A stretch of 64,000 bases of DNA from Diphasiastrum complanatum. Lineage: Eukaryota > Streptophyta > Lycopodiopsida > Lycopodiales > Lycopodiaceae. The notes beneath the pieces were generated by a model, which saw only the letters and a list, made by a program, of their open reading frames with translations, searched no databases and was not told the DNA's origin. This document shows, in pieces, positions 49,301-60,320 of this stretch. Position 1 is the stretch's first letter, and each line of letters starts with the position of its first letter. The position numbers were made by a program, and so were the translations under genes. The stretch lies in assembly GCA_029204225.1 (NCBI GenBank), contig CM055097.1, positions 12,878,721 through 12,942,720 of the forward strand, given 5' to 3'.

Positions 49301-51576
49301 ATGTCACATTAACTTATTACGTAAAATTTTATGTAGACCTTGTGTCTTTGTTAGGAAATCTTTGGCTCTCATACTTTGGGACTTATCTTCATAAACCAAC
49401 TTTTGCCTTTTCTACATAAGAAAACAATATCAAGTTGTGCTCTTGCAAAAGAGAAAGACATATGGAAAACTGCATGTATTGTAGGATCTATAAACTAGTT
49501 AGAACTATCATAAACGAGCTGGCCCTTGTAGGACAAAGTGTCACGTTTCTTGAATCCTTAATTGAGGATGGTAAGTGTTCATATATACAAATGCTTATAA
49601 ACATACTGCTAGCCAAATTGTTCGAGAATCAAACCTTCATCTTTTCTTCCCAAAGATTTACTTTATAGAAAGTTTTTAAGGTGGTAGCTTCAACACACAC
49701 CTCCTATAGTCGGCAACTTTATGCTCAATAAAACAAGTTTCTCTTGTATGTCCCATTGATGTAGCTCTTCAAACCAAAGTCCTAACCTCAAGGAGAGGAA
49801 AACAAATATACTTCAGCGTATGAATGGCATAAAAAGTACCTTTATTAAGTAAGAGACTTAATACATAGCTACACAAGTTTAAACATAACATTGTCTACTA
49901 TATAAGATTATACCTCCGAGTACTTTGCATTGACTATATAAAGTTTTGATACTATGAGCACATGATACATGTGGCCTAAATGTGGCACTATGGCTAGATG
50001 TTCGAAGTTACATACATGCATACAAGGGGAGCTAAAGGCTATATCTAGACAATCATAAAAGAACTTGGACATAGCATTCTTTTTCCATGAGGGATAAAGT
50101 TGAGGCTAGAAAAAAACATTTATACAAGAGAATATGGACCTTCTAAATATATACATTAGGTAAAAGTATAGCCGATTGAGGTAGCTTTTTCATTTGTTAG
50201 TTTTTCACTAATGTGGGGATTCTTATAAACAACCATTGACTTGTAGGATTTACAAGACAATGATTTTCTATGAATTTTAAGCTTCCAGTAGTTTGGGTTC
50301 ATTTGATCTATTATTGTGATTGTTATCAATTTTTATCATGCATTGATTAGATCAAGAGCAGTTTCATCACTAAGATGTGAGTCCTCCAATAAGTGGTATG
50401 TTGGTGAAGACTCTATCTTATCTTTCTTGAGTTCTAAAGTTAAAATCCACTTAACCACATAAAAGACATAAAAGATGTTTAAAAAAAAGGTGAGATTGTA
50501 AGAACATAAGCACATCAATTTTTTCGTTTTGAAGAACTTTAAAAGCTTAGTGAAACACCAAACAAATTCTCAAATCACCATCATCTATCTACCTCTTAGA
50601 TTTTAAAGATAAAAACTCTACTGAGAGTGAAGCTATCAAAAGCATCACTACTCCAAATAAGAGGGATACAAATTGATTTCATAAAATTTGTAACTGCTCA
50701 TATAAACTAATTATAATCGACTACCAAACTATTGATTCTCATATAAAATAGAACTCCCTCCATTCTTTGCTCTAGGCTTATTCTCCTCTAGAAAGTTAGG
50801 CTTGCTAGTACATTTCTGTGAACAACCGATTTTCTACAACCATTTCGTATGTAGAGATTTGGTCTCCTTCATTTATTTGTCTAAAATGCCTTATATTACA
50901 ACTGTAGCGCTCACAACATCTTAATGATCTATGCATTGACAACGCAATGCCGTATCTACAACTTTCAAGGCAAAAGAAAAAGAACCATTGTTGACATCTT
51001 GAATAAGATTCTTCACAATGTAAACATATGGAATGTGCACATTTCTCAAGAGATGACTTGTCAACATTCTAGACTACAATTTTCTTTTACCAAGACATAG
51101 GAAATTTGCACTTTTTTTACTCATTCAAGGTGCATGTTGTTAAGTAGGGCATTTTACATTGTCTAAAAGTGACCAAGCCACCAAACACAAGGATGATATC
51201 AAATATTGAACACATTGTGATCACCCATCTTTGTGTCTCATTAAAAACCATAAAGCACTCAACATTGCACACCCTCCTCTCTTTGTGTCCCCTTTAAAAG
51301 ACTTCAGCCATTGGCTCCGCATTTCACTGTGCATCATTGCATAGATTTGAAATTTGTAACGCATGCACTAAGGGCCTCCCCATAGATTTAGCACCATTTT
51401 GTATGTTAAAAATATAATTTTATATCTTTCTACTAGAAGTACAAGAGTATGTCAAATGACTAGAAGCCAAAGTACACACAGGTGATTCTGTTCTGAAGAC
51501 CGAAAGTATGGACAGTTTGGAAATTTTCAGCATCAAATTTACGAAGGCAAGGCATTAGTGTTGATTCGTGATTTTT
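46311..51576. other. 5.3 kb AT-rich intergenic DNA, nothing recognised
   Basis: Both strands show only frames under about 90 codons, with no retroelement, RNA-gene or protein motif that I can support. It may be very old, unrecognisable repeat DNA. The 3' end of glutaredoxin-like gene 2 lies at the right border; its 3'UTR would extend leftward from 51577. Confidence 0.45.
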
Positions 51577-53490
51577 TCAGTAGCATAGTTGGCAGCGAAT
51601 CAGCCCATTTTCATTGCAATCCGTACAACGTACCTTACTTTCATTTCCTCTGACAATCTTGCAGCTGCCATTGCATTCCGTACAAGGGATGAATCGAAAA
51701 CCCCCACAGCCTTCGCAGATTTTGCCAGAATTAGTCTCTGCAGGCACGCCTTCCAGAAGCTTTGGCATGGCATCGTCCTCGTTGAGCTGCAGGAATTCTT
51801 CCACTCCTCCGATGTAGCGGCCTTTGATGAAGAGCCTGGGAACAGGCAGAGGATTGTTGAGAAGATCTCTCAATTCTCGCTTGAACTCTGAATGGATGGA
51901 AACATCCCTCTCGTCTACTTTCACATTGAATGTCTGGAGGGTGGATTTGATGTAGTTGCAATCTTCGTAGGTTTTTCTGATGGTTCGCAAGCTCGTGACG
52001 TACAGCACCACCCTATCCTCTCCTTCTGGAGGGCATCTGAGCTCGAAATCTTCTATTTGCTTGGTTCTAGCTTTGTTGTTCGCTGCTGCAGCGAAGGATT
52101 CTGGTTCTATTGAGCTGTCGGTGCACATTTCCTTGTCTATAATTTCTGGATATCGTAGACCAAATACATCTGCAACGTTCTTTGCTAATTTCTCTTCGCT
52201 GGAAATTGCCTCAAATTCTGAGCGTGTACTGCAAGAAAAAGGCATGTCTCGAAGGATCTCCAACTTCTGGTTGGATTCAACCTCTCCATCACTTCTGACG
52301 TGACACCAATTATCAATTAAGACATGCTGGTTCAGCAAAGCTTTTTCAACGGCATCTAAGATGACTGGATCGAAGATAGGGGATCGAGATCCCTCTCTGT
52401 ACTCTGTAGGGAATTCGGTGGGACTCCGCTTGTGTGCGCGTGTCATTATTTCTGGCATAATTGTAATCACTGGAAGACTAGAAACTAGATCCAAACCGCT
52501 CTCCTGACTCCGAGACTTGTCAGGTTGGTATTCTACTTCGGCAAGCTCAGATTCTTCAAGAAGTTCGTTCTTGGTGCTTGAGATTGTGAAAGGAACGGCG
52601 ATGTAAGTCTTTGCAAACTGGATATGCCTATCTGTCAAGCTGACAGCTGAATATCCTTTAAATAAAGGTTTAGACTCACGATAAAAAAATTTCACCTCTT
52701 TGTTTTCTAGCACTGAAGTGCTATTGCTGTGCGAGAAGACTGTCTCTGGCCTCCTGATTTGTTCATTCTCACAGCACGCACACCGGCTACAAAGTTGCTC
52801 TGCATATGTCAATGAACCCTTCTTCTCCGACGCTGAAGTACTTAAGCCAGGAGGATAAACTGCACGAGGTTTGGTTGGAATTTCTACCAATTTCTGCGGT
52901 AATTCTTTTAATTTTCGAAGTGTCTGTACGTGCGAGGAAGAAAAGGATCTGCGATGCCCTTTGCCCTTCGACTTCTTCCTCGTGCGTGACTTCAACGAGA
53001 ATAATACATTGTCTTCCAGACCTTCCATCAGTTCCCTCACATTAATCACCTCTGTAACCTCGTCGGAGAGGAATAGAGGGTCTGTTGCTTTTCTCACCCT
53101 CAGTTTTGTCACAAAAGGGTTCTCGGACGGTGATATGTCGTCTGTTTCCTCTGTGTTCAAAATACTCTTTTCAAGTGAAGGATAGCATTTCTCATTGCCT
53201 GACATTGAATCATGGTCGTCTGTTTCCTCTGTGTTCAAAATATTCTTTTCAAGTGAAGGATTGCATTTCTCTTTGCCTGACATAGAATCTTCGTCTACCT
53301 CCGTTTGCAGAAAACCGTAGGTACTCGACGTGAGTGACACCTTGTGCATGTCTTTTTCTTTTGCCTTTTGTGACTGTTTCCATGAAGGTAGAGAAAAGCT
53401 TCTTGAAAGACTGAGAGTAAAACTTCGAGCTAGAGGAGCAGTTCCTTGCTCCGGTGCAACCTTTACCTCTTTTGACGAAGAGCATCCCAT
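51577..53490 (-). CDS. Glutaredoxin-like protein with MGC N-terminus and four-CxxC tail (637 aa)
   Basis: Intronless minus-strand ORF; the ATG at 53490 follows an in-frame TGA at 53511-53509. The start MGCSSSKEVKVAP has Gly2 and Cys3, a signal for N-myristoylation and palmitoylation, as in Arabidopsis relatives such as At3g57070, suggesting membrane attachment. Residues 68-118 are a 26-residue tandem repeat (SGKEKCNPSLEKNILNTEET). The middle is Ser/Glu-rich. The glutaredoxin domain begins at residue 493 (RVVLYVTSLRTIRKTYEDC, DERDVSIHSEFKREL, VPRLFIKG, YIGGVEEF) and lacks a CxxC active site. Four cysteine pairs follow from residue 592 (CEGC, CTEC, CTDC, CQLC), probably zinc-binding. It is a paralogue of 2309-3775, with the C-terminal 145 residues clearly alike and the N-termini unrelated. 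Biochemical function unknown. Confidence 0.92.
   Translation of the reverse strand: MGCSSSKEVKVAPEQGTAPLARSFTLSLSRSFSLPSWKQSQKAKEKDMHKVSLTSSTYGFLQTEVDEDSMSGKEKCNPSLEKNILNTEETDDHDSMSGNEKCYPSLEKSILNTEETDDISPSENPFVTKLRVRKATDPLFLSDEVTEVINVRELMEGLEDNVLFSLKSRTRKKSKGKGHRRSFSSSHVQTLRKLKELPQKLVEIPTKPRAVYPPGLSTSASEKKGSLTYAEQLCSRCACCENEQIRRPETVFSHSNSTSVLENKEVKFFYRESKPLFKGYSAVSLTDRHIQFAKTYIAVPFTISSTKNELLEESELAEVEYQPDKSRSQESGLDLVSSLPVITIMPEIMTRAHKRSPTEFPTEYREGSRSPIFDPVILDAVEKALLNQHVLIDNWCHVRSDGEVESNQKLEILRDMPFSCSTRSEFEAISSEEKLAKNVADVFGLRYPEIIDKEMCTDSSIEPESFAAAANNKARTKQIEDFELRCPPEGEDRVVLYVTSLRTIRKTYEDCNYIKSTLQTFNVKVDERDVSIHSEFKRELRDLLNNPLPVPRLFIKGRYIGGVEEFLQLNEDDAMPKLLEGVPAETNSGKICEGCGGFRFIPCTECNGSCKIVRGNESKVRCTDCNENGLIRCQLCY
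53137..53289 (-). repeat. 78-bp in-frame tandem repeat in glutaredoxin-like gene 2
   Basis: Codons 68-93 and 94-118 encode nearly the same 26-residue unit (DSMSGKEKCNPSLEKN versus DSMSGNEKCYPSLEKS, each then ILNTEETDD). The near identity of the DNA points to a recent duplication. Confidence 0.9.
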
Positions 53491-54834
53491 TGCTATAGAA
53501 TCTAATCCTCAATAGAAACAATCTTCTTTCAGCTCCTTGTAAACTAAGACACTATAGTGAACATTTTTCCTTGGCACATATCAACCTTTATGGATCATGT
53601 ATCAGTAATATAATATGAGACAAGATGCTACGCATTTTTTGCGACTGTGTCATGAAAATCAGCTAGAACCTGTACAAAGTTTAAATGCATGCGTAATTTG
53701 GTGATCGATGCGAAGTTCAAAGCACTTAAAGAATCGCGGCTGAGTTATTATCAAATTTTACAAACATGCAGACTACAAATGTTTCATGGATCAAGGGTAA
53801 GAAATGACAGCATTAGGAATCTCCCGAAACACCTCTGAAAATCTTCGGTCGTTAGACCTTGTAGATTATAAATACTGTTAACGATATCATAAGTCCAAAA
53901 CGTCAGAAGCGCAGAACGATTTGTAGCAGCTTGCAAACCTGCAAACGTACTGTGATTTGTAAATTTTTATACTATCAATCGGTGCGGTAATGACGAACAC
54001 AGAAAGAAGGAAAGCGAACGACCTGAGCGAAAGACATATACTATCAATCGGTGCGGTAGTGACGAACACAGAAAGAAGGAAATTAGCTAACGATCTGAGG
54101 AAAAGACTCGACCAAGATCGCAAACTGTTAATCTCTTACAATTCTTGACGAAGATTTCAAACTGATGTACGGGATACATGCACCCAACGGCAATATTACG
54201 GACACATATCCACGAGATCTGGATTGCGTCCAGAAATGACTGCACTTAAACCAACACATGGCAAAAACTGACAAACCCGTGAAACTGAATCCATTTTCAA
54301 TTCAAGTTAGTTCAACGAGACTTCACTAACAGTTCTAGGAAGTGATAAATATATAAACGAATTGGAAGACAAGACGAGAGTACTTCGTAAATCAAGGATC
54401 GGATCGTCATTTCCTACCAATCTTCCATATTTTTTATATGGGTATATACATTTTCTGATCAACACTGACGCAGCATGGAAATTTTCCATATTCCTCTTAC
54501 CTCGGCACCTCCATCGCCACCAAAGATTCCGATCCATTGGGCGAACGACTTCCCCAGCCGTCGCACAATAAAGATCGCGAAGACTTGCGTCATCTCCAAA
54601 GGGGGCAGAATCTAGGAGCAGCAACTCTAAAATTTCAATTTTCCATTTGCATTCAAACGCTTGCCCAATTAGAAGCTTAAGTCCGGCTGCTGTCTCGGAC
54701 CTTGTCACCCAATGACGAGTTCCACTTTTCCATTTGCCCAGTCAAGACTCAAGACTCAACACCACGTCCATGTGTTTATCATATTATACCCTTCTAGTCA
54801 ACATGACCTATTTGTGAGTTTGGTTCTTCCACTC
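53491..54834 (-). promoter_or_regulatory. Upstream region of glutaredoxin-like gene 2
   Basis: Noncoding 5' flank between the minus-strand gene start and the possible plus-strand ORF at 54835. It includes a 69-bp tandem duplication (53971-54109). A TATAAATA-like stretch is visible near 54348 (AAATATATAAACG), but no promoter element can be tied to a start site. Confidence 0.3.
53971..54109. repeat. 69-bp tandem duplication
   Basis: ACTATCAATCGGTGCGGTA and GACGAACACAGAAAGAAGGA recur 69 bp apart (53971 and 54040), followed in both copies by a GAAC/CTAACGA...CTGAG stretch. Confidence 0.9.
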
Positions 54835-55110
54835 ATGAGTGAGGTTCCATGGCCCTCACTCCCTTTAAAAACTACTACTTGTAACTTCATCCATCCATCC
54901 AAGTTGAGTCCTATGTCCCTCTCTCATCCATCCATCGATGCTGATGCCGGAGTTAAGTTGGATGTCCCTTGTCAGAAAGTGGAGAAACCTGCTCCACTAA
55001 AGAGTGGCGATGCTGATGCCGAAATTAAGTTGGATGTCCCTTGTGAGAAAGTGGAGAAACCTGCTCCACTAAAGAGTGGCTTTAGAGGGCCCTTCTACCC
55101 ACCCTCTTAA
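54835..55110 (+). CDS. Possible small ORF with two 24-residue repeats
   Basis: The frame is open from 54712; an internal ATG at 54835 gives a 91-residue product (MSEVPWPSLPLKTTT...). It contains two almost identical 24-residue units (54937-55008 and 55009-55080), each reading DADAGVKLDVPCQKVEKPAP then LKSG, and ends FRGPFYPPS. The 72-bp period keeps the frame, and differences between units are few. No family is recognised. It could be a short gene, an exon fragment or a chance frame through a recent duplication. Confidence 0.3.
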   Translation: MSEVPWPSLPLKTTTCNFIHPSKLSPMSLSHPSIDADAGVKLDVPCQKVEKPAPLKSGDADAEIKLDVPCEKVEKPAPLKSGFRGPFYPPS

Positions 55111-55170
55111 TAACCTCAGCTCCACAATATGAACTGGTCCCAGTCCATGTTTCTGTTTATTAGTCACTTG

Positions 55171-55290
55171 GTTCTTAGTTTATTAGAGATTTGTGACTTG
55201 GTTCTTAGTTTATTAGTGATTTGTGAATTGGCTCTTAGTTTATTAGTAATTTGTGACTTGGGTCCTAGTTTATTGGCTAAGTTGTGACTT
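55171..55290. repeat. Four 30-bp tandem repeats
   Basis: Units starting at 55171, 55201, 55231 and 55261 follow GTTCTTAGTTTATTAG then NGATTTGTGACTTG, with a few substitutions. The last copy is the most diverged. Confidence 0.95.
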
Positions 55291-55400
55291 GGCATTGACA
55301 CTAAGTTGTTAATTTGGAAGATTTTGCTATGCTACTTGTTTGTCAAAGTACCAAGATTTCTTTCCATTGTTTAATCACCATACTATCATCCAATCATTCT

Positions 55401-55486
55401 TGGAATTGTTCAACTTTTTGCCCCCCCATCACTCAAGGGCTCATGGAATTGTTCAACTTTTTGCCTCCACCACTTACGGGCTCAAG
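55401..55486. repeat. 43-bp tandem duplication
   Basis: TGGAATTGTTCAACTTTTTG followed by CCxCCxCxxCACT and GGGCTCA is present at 55401 and 55444. Confidence 0.9.
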
Positions 55487-55619
55487 CCAAGGAATTTTAG
55501 CATTTAGTTTAGACATGCCATGGAGTGGATATGATGACTCGTTGGTTTTATCATCAACTAGTTCCTTTTATTTTGAGAGCATTGAGATTGTGTTTGAATT
55601 TTTTTGGGCTTCTTCATTT

Positions 55620-55685
55620 ATCCCCTGGATGAGGTAGAGTCAGAAGAGCACTTTATCTTTAGATGCTCGCATGCTCTACGTTTTC
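55620..55685 (+). pseudogene. Short LINE C-terminal fragment
   Basis: The plus strand reads [15 protein letters not shown], almost the same as [15 protein letters not shown] of the LINE copy at 35725-38090. It is cut on both sides and followed by copia LTR sequence. Confidence 0.75.
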
Positions 55686-56219
55686 TGTTTGACTCTCTAA
55701 TTGATTTGTCTGACTGTCTACTCTTCTACTTCCGCAATCAAACTCTGTTTTGTGTTCGCCTACTGTAGTAGCAGTGCACGTACCGAGGGAATTACTCGAC
55801 CACTGCCTTCATGCAGTAGTAGGATTGTTCCGATCCGATTGCTCGACGCATCCGATCCAGGACCTATATTTTTTCAACATGGTATCAGAGCGGATCTGAT
55901 TCCTTAATCTGATACTTACATCGAATCAGAAGCGGTTTTATCTCAGAGCTATTTTTATAGCCTGATAAGCTTCTCATAGAACCTAATTCTATTAACTTAG
56001 AATTTGCTTTGCACAGGAACACATATCATGCTACACATTAACACAGACAGAAAACACTCTCCACAGCAAGCTCACATAGCAACTGTATTTCTCAAAATGA
56101 AATTACATTGTACATATAGTTGTTCACTCAGGCAACCCATGCATGACCCAAGTTGCCGTTGGCAGGATGCGTGTCCCGTCGACTTGCCTCGTGGCAAGGC
56201 CAACTGATCCTTATCAACT
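55686..56219 (+). mobile_element. Copia LTR 3' end with primer-binding site and leader
   Basis: An LTR end (...TTTTTCAACA at 55879) is followed directly by TGGTATCAGAGC (55880-55891), the plant copia primer-binding site. The LTR start is not visible, so the LTR is truncated on its left. The leader continues toward 56200, where it meets a copia copy in the opposite orientation. Confidence 0.75.
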
Positions 56220-57254
56220 GATAGGACCCTTAGTACAGTAACACAATGATTCTACTTTAATTCTAACTCTCTCCCTTAAAGTAGAGTCTACTTTTTATAC
56301 AGTCATATACATAGCTTTAAAGTCAACAAACTTTAAGTACAGAAAGCTTTGATCTAAACTTATCAAACTTTTCTCCAACAAGTGGCTTAGTGAAAATATC
56401 AGCTAGTTTTTTTTTCTGTGCTACAATGAACAACATGAATTTCACGACTCAGCAGCCTCTCACGTATAAAGTGATACTGAATCTCAATGTGTTTAGTTCT
56501 TGCATGGAACACTGGATTCTTTGCTAGCTGAATGCCACTCTGACTGTCGCTATGTAATGTCATGGGATTTTTCTGCTTCATGCCAACTTCTTCCAAGATT
56601 TGTCTCAATCATATAGCTTCCTGTGCTGCACTACACATTGCCTTATAGTCTGCTTCTGTGGTGGATAGAGCAATTGTGCTTTGCTTCTTACTAGACCAAG
56701 TAAAGCAACTACCACAAAATTGGAATACATACCCTGTGGTGGATATACGATCATCCTAGTTACCTCCCCAATCCTCATCCACATAACCACACAACTCAGG
56801 TAACCCATCATACTTCCTGTAAATCAAGCCATAATCTGAAGTGCCTTTCACGTAACACAAAATGCGTTTAGCTGCCTTCCAATGCGTTTCTGTAGGTGCT
56901 GCCATAAACGTTTCATACAATGCCAACAACATAGCATATATCTGGTCGAGTCGTGGTATAATAAATCAAGCTCCCTACTAACTGCCTATATAGCGTAGCA
57001 TCAAATAATTGTGACTCATCAAGCTTAGAAAGCTTTTTACCTGGTTCAATAGGAGTATTCACTAGTTTGCAATTCTGCAACCTAAACCTATGTAGCAACC
57101 CTTTGACATACTTCACTTGTGTTGAACCCACTTCGTGTCCTTTTTGCCACACTTCTACTCCAAGGCAATAATGCATTAGGCTGAGATCTGTCATCTCGAA
57201 TTGTTCCATGAGGTCTTTCTTGATCATATCTATCATCTCTTGATCAAAAACCAC
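56220..57254 (-). pseudogene. Ty1/copia RT C-terminus and RNase H, minus strand
   Basis: Frame 57254-56913 reads MIKKDLMEQFEMTDLSLMHY, CLGVEVWQKG, and YRQLVGSLIYYTTTRPDICY, the C-terminal copia RT. Broken frames continue to RNase H (LHSDSQSGIQLAKNPVFHA, TKHIEIQYHFIRE at 56399-56608), then KLADIFTKPLVGEKFDKF near 56340-56400. A purine-rich AAGGGAGAGAGTTAG follows near 56265, as expected before a 3' LTR. Several stops and frameshifts. Confidence 0.9.
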
Positions 57255-57261
57255 TGAAAAA

Positions 57262-58043
57262 TTGTCAAAACTCTAAAAATACAAAAAAAAAACCTTCGCC
57301 CAATTCACTGTGCTTAGGTGTGATTCAGATCTATCTACTGCCAGGTCGGTGAAAAATAATACCAAAAATAGAAAGGTTATCAGAGGATCAGTTGTCATAT
57401 TGTCATATTTTTGCCAAAAAGTCACTTTTTTGCAAAAATATCAGTATCACTCTTGAACCTTCGCCAGAACCTTCACCGAGATTTCAAAACATTCTATTTA
57501 TAGTATAATACTATTTTTGAGTTTGGCGAAGATTCTTCTTGATCAAATCACATAAATTCTTGAATTTTACCCTCGCCAGACTACAGAAACTATAATTTCT
57601 TGTGTCAGAAACCTTCGTCCGATTTTTCATAGTTGTATCTGTGTCAGATCCTTCACCTGAGAGGTTGGCGAAGGTTATTTTTTCCTAGAAATTGCCAGAA
57701 AAGTGTTCAGAGAGGTTTTGGTTTTTTTTTTTTTCCAAAATAGCACTGATGAACCTTCGCCAAGACAACCTTCGCCTAGTGAACCTTCGCCAGTCCTATT
57801 TTTAGTCTCTGATTTTTCAGATCAAGTCTCTGTCAAAATTTGGATCAAATATGATATGTTCTGATTTGGATTCTGAGAGATTTATCATTTTGAGAAGTAT
57901 CGATTGATCTAATTTCGAAAAGTTTTTCATCATATAGAATCAGATTCTTGAAAAGTGGAATAGATTTAGTAGATCTAATCTGAGAAAGTTTTTTGAAAAA
58001 TCTAGATCCAATTTCATTATCTGTTTGATCTAAATTTGTGAAG
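57262..58043 (+). mobile_element. Ty3/gypsy LTR/leader region with clustered CCTTCGCC
   Basis: The region ahead of the gag ATG matches the inverted fragment at 15803-16030. It contains about ten exact or near copies of CCTTCGCC (or its complement GGCGAAGG) between 57289 and 57790. No TG...CA border or second LTR is visible because the element runs off the window, so where the LTR ends and the leader begins cannot be fixed. The primer-binding site was not recognised. Confidence 0.6.
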
Positions 58044-59425
58044 ATGGCTGCCCCTAGAAGTGCTCTACAGGAAGTCAATCCAATTATTGTTAGAAGAGCA
58101 CTCCGATTGGATCTACCCAAATATAAGGATTAACAGATCCAGTTAGATTTCTTCAGATCTATGCTGAATCCTGTGAAGTCTATGGTGAGATTTATCCTCA
58201 AGATAGACTTAAGCTGTTTCCTATGGCCTTAACAAGCGCAACACAAGATTGGTACTATAATCAGGATGAAACTGAGCGTACAGATTGGGAGGTTGTTAAG
58301 CCAGCCCTGATCACACAGTTCAAACCACGAAAGTTTAAGAAAGACCCTTTTCTACTTTTAAGTAAAATTAAAATGGGAAAGAGGGAAATGGTTCGAGATT
58401 ACATTGAACGGGTGAAGCGTCTTAGATCTGAATGCGAATCTGAGCTGATTAACGAAAATGCCATGATTATGTGGTTTTTGTCAGGTCTACCTAAACGGAT
58501 CAGACGTGAGTTGAAACGCCATAATGAGTATGCACTCTTGCAAAATGCTATGAACGATGCAATTCGGGAGGAGGATGAAGATTCAGATGAGGAGCCAAAT
58601 ATCAGTATGTTGCCCTATACAGCATGGCAGACTACTACGACATCCACCACTATTGCATCAACGAATGCCAATGCTACTACAGAAATGATGCTCAATGAGT
58701 TCGAGAAACTTGGGAAGAACCAGCAGAAACAAATGGAAAAATTGCAGTTGCAATTTGATGAGAAGATCAAAGCATTGGAAAATTTCCACGGGGAAGCAAA
58801 CAAGGAATCTGAAAAGCTTGCAAAGACTTTTCCTACCAGGGAAAATGTTTCGTGTTCTATTTGTATAGGAAATCACACAGTGAACAAGTGTCCTCAATTG
58901 AAAAAACGAATGGAGATCAGTATTTGCCATCTGTGTAATTGACCTGATCATGAGACTGCTTTTTGCAACTTCAACCCTCGGATAATTCAACAATGGTATG
59001 CCCAGATGGGATATCGAGAATCACAGTATGGAGGTAATCCAGCAGTAAGACCGCGACAATCTGCTCTTGGATACCCAGAACGTTTAGCTTTACCTGCCCC
59101 ACCAAAGCACTCCGCTCCTCTAGCCAATTTGATGGAACCAGAACCTGACGGAAATGCTGAGCAATGGAACTATGGAAATGATCAAGCAAGTGAATCTTCA
59201 GGTGGATCTTCAGAACAATATGCCATGTATGCTGCTGCTTAACAACAAGCCTCCAGAAATTGGACCAGAGCACCACTCGGATGCTTTGCATGTGGAGAAA
59301 ATCACGGAGTTGCCAAATGCCCAATTAAAGAGAAATTTGTACCATTCTGTCGTGACTGTGGTTATGGGCATTGCTATAAAGACTGTCCAGCAAGACTGAA
59401 GCCACCACAGCTACAACACCTGTAA
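58044..59425 (+). pseudogene. Ty3/gypsy gag (retrotransposon element, plus strand)
   Basis: ATG at 58044 (MAAPRSALQEV) shifts frame near 58125 into the main gag frame, which reads GLTDPVRFLQIYAES, LTSATQDWYYNQ (58223 on), LITQFKPRKFKKDP, REMVRDYIERVKRL and MWFLSGLP, the classic gag core. A first Cys-rich motif (CSICIGNHTVNKCPQL) ends near 58890; a TGA at 58940 breaks CHLCN. Two zinc knuckles (CFACGENHGVAKC and CRDCGYGHCYKDC) lie at about 59285-59390 in another frame. Confidence 0.9.
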
Positions 59426-60320
59426 ATTTGATAACAGTTAATCAAAGACCAGTAGCTCAGAATAAACCAAGCGCAACCTTGATGGTGGTCACCAGAGCAC
59501 AGAAGCAGAAAGAACCAGTAATGAATCCAATACCTGCTGATTCTATACCATTGAATGACATACCAACAACATCGGGAGTCTATCCAAATCTTAATACAAA
59601 AAAACGAAGATATCAGGATATGAGACAATGGATCAAACATATGCAAGAAGAAGAGGAGCTTGAAGCTGCTAAAACAACAACTGAAGTTCATTCTTCACCA
59701 TTGCAGACGCCAAGAAATTTACGTACGGATATGAATGATTAGTTACATCATCTTGAAGAACCCTTCAAGGTGACTGAACCAGAAGCACCGCATACAGAAC
59801 TACTCATGAACATTTTGTCTAGCAAGGTCAATATTTCATTGGGAGAGTTCCTGAAGTTGGTGCCAAAAGCAAAAGAAGTCTTAGCGCAAAAGTTAGCCCA
59901 AGAAGAACCAGAAGTCCATCAGGAGCCGCTTTTTGTGCTGGATTTGAAGAATCTAACGAAGTACTCCATGTTGGAGCCGCTTGGGAAAGTGAACAAAAGA
60001 ATATCACTCTGCCGATACAGCATAGAAATTCCTAAAGAAGCAGCCGTGATAGATGGAGGTTTAGGAGTTAACCTGATTTCTACAAAGCTATGTGCAAAAT
60101 GGGGCCTTACAAAGATTAAGCCTGCTACTTTTGTTATTAAGCTGGCTGATCAAATGATAGTTCGTCCACGAGGAATGGTGGAAGATATACCTGTCAGAAT
60201 TGCAGGAGTACAGTTCGTCATTACTTTTGTAGTGATGGACTTACCAGAAGTGCCAAATGTCTACCGAATTCTATTAGGACGTCCATGGTTACGAGTTGTG
60301 CAAGTAGTTCATAACTAGGG
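59426..60320 (+). pseudogene. Ty3/gypsy linker and aspartic protease
   Basis: Frame 59428-59742 is a linker ending at a TAG. Frame 59770-60318 holds the protease: AAVIDGGLGVNLISTKLCAK, then KPATFVIKLADQ, RGMVEDIPVRIAGVQF and ILLGRPWLR. The active site reads DGG instead of DSG or DTG, so the enzyme is probably dead. Ends at a TAG that likely was CAG. Confidence 0.85.

Noticed and set aside
46311-51576. Possible genes among short ORFs (60-90 codons)
   Set aside because: No motif, splice structure or neighbouring exon supports any of them; lengths are as expected for AT-rich noncoding DNA.
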